DNA of 42,377 nucleotides from Entophlyctis helioformis (taxonomy: Eukaryota; Chytridiomycota; Chytridiomycetes; Chytridiales; Chytriomycetaceae): positions 1 to 42,377 of the forward strand of contig JAHLKH010000207.1 of assembly GCA_025526915.1 (NCBI GenBank). Direction: 5' to 3'. Under the pieces are notes generated by a model. That model had not been told where the DNA came from, did not search any database, and worked only from the letters and a program-made list of their open reading frames with translations. Every line of letters starts with the position of its first letter. Positions within the stretch are counted from its first letter, which is position 1. Shown here one piece after another: positions 40,157 through 42,377 of the stretch. Position numbers and translations under genes: made by a program.

Positions 40157-42377
40157 TCAGTGGTGTGTCAGCGACCAGATCTTGATCTGTGCGTCCTGAC
40201 CAGACGAGGCAATCGTGTTGTTGTCGAGGAAGACTGCGCCAGTGACAGAGTCCTGGTGTGCTCCCTTGATCGAGATGTGCTTCATGGGCTTCTCGACACT
40301 CCAGACCTCCACATTGGTGTCCAGGGATCCCGACACGGCATGCAGGCCATCGGGGGACCAGGCGATCGAGTTGACCTTGGCCGTGTGGAACACCCACTGG
40401 TTCAGTCTCATCTAACGCGCGCCATCACCAAGTACTGTCAGCAAGCCGTCATGGCCAGCGTATCACAAACACGCCTGAATCCTACCCTGCCGGTTGCGGT
40501 ATTGTAGACCATGACCGTGCGCTGAGAGTCAGCGACAGCAAGGAGGTCGCCATTGGGCGAGTATGCCATGGCTGTGATGGTGCCCTTGTTGCCCTCAATC
40601 TTGCCCGTTTCGTTCAAACTAGCGCCATCGATCGAGTAGATATGCACAAGGCCGTCCTGCAACGCAAGTAGCCCGCATCAGCTGTCGAGCATTCCGCATG
40701 CAGCTCTTTTGAAAAGCGTACCTCTCCTCCTATGGCAGCAGTCTTGCCGTCGGGCGAGATTGCCACACTCGATGGAGTGTAGGGCGTCTTGATGGTCGAC
40801 TGCTTGACACCGTTGGTGCTGACAATGACCTCATCCTTGATGGTAACCACAATAGAGGTGGCGCCACGCGACGCAAGGCTCTTGGGGACAGCGCCAGTTG
40901 CAACGGCCTGAGGCTCAAACGCCTTGGTCTTGGTTGAGATGGAGCGCATCGAGTCGTCCATGGCTGCAGTCACGATCTTGTCCTGATCGGCAACAAGCGA
41001 AATGATCTGGTTCGTGTGGCCGGCACCCGACACAACCGTGCCACCGTTCTTGCCGTCCGTCCATGAACAGACTCTGCCATCGTAGCTGCCGCTGTAGAGC
41101 GTCTTGTTTGCGTCAAACAGCAAGCGACGTGATTCCCTTGGAGTGGCCCTATGACGCCAGGCATTACAGCAGCATTCGTCAGCACCAACTCAAACAAGAT
41201 CTGTTCAAGCGGCAAAGTCACGGCTTACACTGATGACGCGTGTAGGTCTGCCGCCACTGGTGGGGTCGAGGTAGTTGAGGTCTCCTGACAGCGAGAGCGA
41301 GATGAGCGTGTTGCCCTGCCACAGGCAGCCAACCTGCTGGTCGTCAGTGGTTGGCGCGTCAGAGAAGTTGAACGTCTGGGCAACTTTCTGCGCCGCAATG
41401 TCCCAAATCTTGACGGTTTGGTCTGCTGATGCAGTCATGATCTGCTTGCTATCGCCCGCTCCACGAGACAGAGTAGACGCCACCCGAATGGCTGTTCTCG
41501 GCAGCAGACAGCTCTGCAATGTTGTCTCCGGTCTTGCCGTCGTAGATGAACACCTGAATCGCCAACGAATGCTGGTGAGCACTGGAGTGGCAGAAATGGC
41601 TGCATCTGCGAGGATAGTCCTGCCTACCTTGCCATCCGATCCAGTAGACACGAAAAAGTCTCCGTTGGGCGAGTAGCGCACGCACTGGACAAAGCGCGAG
41701 TGGTTGGTCAGAGACTTGTGAACTTGAAGGGCACGCCGTGGTAAAAGTTGACCGTCATGTCTCCGAGCCAGTGACGGCACGAAGCGGGTCGTCCAGGGCG
41801 GATCGACACCGAGTTGATGACCTTGCTTGGCCGCTGATCTCGCCGACCGACGACGCAGTGTCGAACAGGAAAGCATGGCCGAATCTGTCCTTGCCCTCGC
41901 CGACAGCAATGATGCGCTTGCTCTCAAAGTCCCAGTCGAGATCGGTGACGCGGCCAGAGAACACCTTGGTCTCTGTCTTGATGATGTTCTCCTCCTGCGT
42001 GGTGTCCCAGATGCGGATGTTACCCTGGACGTCTGTCAGACGACCAAGCGAGCCCCGAGCAATGGAGCGTTTCGAGGGCATCCAAGATCCAGCGGCGGTC
42101 AGCGCCGGTCAGCGACCGTGACAATCAGATCCAGCGAAACGAGCAATCGCCACAATCGCCACAATCGAGTCCAGCGAGACCCGCGCAACAAACAGCGTCA
42201 GTGTGGACACAGTGCAGATACAGGCCTCAGATGCGTGCAGGCGAGGTGGGCATGCCAGACGGCGGCACGTACCGGCAGAGGCGATGTAGAAGCCGCTTGG
42301 AGCGTAGCGAGCAACGGTCGTTGGCGCCGTGTGGCCGAACTACTCTTGGCAATCTCTGGTCTCTGTTGTGTGCGGGC
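40157..42377 (-). CDS. AIP1: Actin-interacting protein 1 (AIP1/WDR1), 5'-truncated
   Basis: A WD40 double beta-propeller that works with cofilin to disassemble actin filaments. From the right edge leftward: APTTVARYAPSGFYIASA (42300), GNIRIWDTTQEENIIKTETK, GKDRFGHAFLFDTASSVGE (41880), DMTVNFYHGVPFKF (41740), SRFVQCVRYSPNGDFFVSTG (41670), VFIYDGKTGDNIAELS (41550), IMTASADQTVKIWDIAAQ (41430), LYSGSYDGRVCSWTDGK (41080), PSSVAISPDGKTAAIGGE, DGLVHIYSIDGASLNETG (40640), VNSIAWSPDGLHAVSGSLD (40370) and QDAQIKIWSLTHH then stop at 40157. Order and spacing match AIP1 throughout. The frame breaks by one base at about 41117, 41456, 41718, 41760 and 41826, without introns there. The protein around each break stays conserved, which favours consensus errors over decay. 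The N-terminal blades lie beyond the window. Confidence 0.88.

Noticed and set aside
40157..42377. AIP1 as a pseudogene
   Set aside because: Blades and order remain conserved across every frame break, there are no premature stops other than those following the breaks, and similar breaks occur in other essential genes here, so indel errors are the simpler reading.

Overview
The window reads as nuclear DNA of a zoosporic, early-diverging fungus, most likely a chytrid. It is GC-rich, with many short GT-AG introns (about 50-130 nt, a few longer), tightly packed genes on both strands, and an HDEL-type ER retention signal. A C4-methylsterol oxidase fits ergosterol synthesis. Two genes are typical of motile cilia (CFAP210-like and CCDC17-like), which flagellated zoospores need and Dikarya lack. 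The assignment to chytrids, perhaps Rhizophydiales, is inference from gene content.

Layout: (1) 1-1262, minus: 3'-truncated leucine-rich-repeat protein with a probable Thr-rich stalk. (2) 1403-8629, minus: very large nuclear protein with the domain logic of vertebrate Ki-67 (N-terminal FHA, PP1-docking motif, TP-motif repeats, basic C-terminus). (3) 8836-10197, plus: RNase H2 subunit B. (4) 10343-11550, minus: cardiolipin synthase, head-to-head with (5) 11597-13323, plus: ERG25. (6) 14221-15526, plus: aldo/keto reductase. (7-9) 16036-20553, plus: two small secreted proteins sharing an almost identical promoter, 5' leader and signal peptide, on either side of an IRE1-type kinase/RNase that has no luminal or membrane part. 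(10) 20677-27445, minus: ATG2. (11) 27545-30422, minus: GRP94, the ER HSP90. (12) 30738-33391, plus: CFAP210-like. (13) 33450-34467, plus: MED20. (14) 34572-34954, minus: HIG1-domain protein. (15) about 35111-40056, plus: CCDC17-like. (16) 40157-42377, minus: 5'-truncated AIP1/WDR1.

The genes are mostly unlinked housekeeping functions. The stretch 16-31 kb does group an IRE1-like enzyme, small secreted proteins, the lipid-transfer protein ATG2 and an ER chaperone, an ER/secretory flavour that may be chance. The strongest candidates for something new are the soluble IRE1-like enzyme between two cassette-sharing secreted genes, and the Ki-67-like protein outside animals.

Caution on sequence quality: several conserved genes (AIP1, CCDC17-like, GRP94, cardiolipin synthase, Ki-67-like) have isolated one-base frame breaks, mostly single missing bases. 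These look more like consensus indels than pseudogenes. By contrast, the spliced models of ERG25, the aldo/keto reductase, the HIG1 protein and the IRE1-like gene stay in frame throughout. No tRNA, rRNA, CRISPR array or transposon was recognised.
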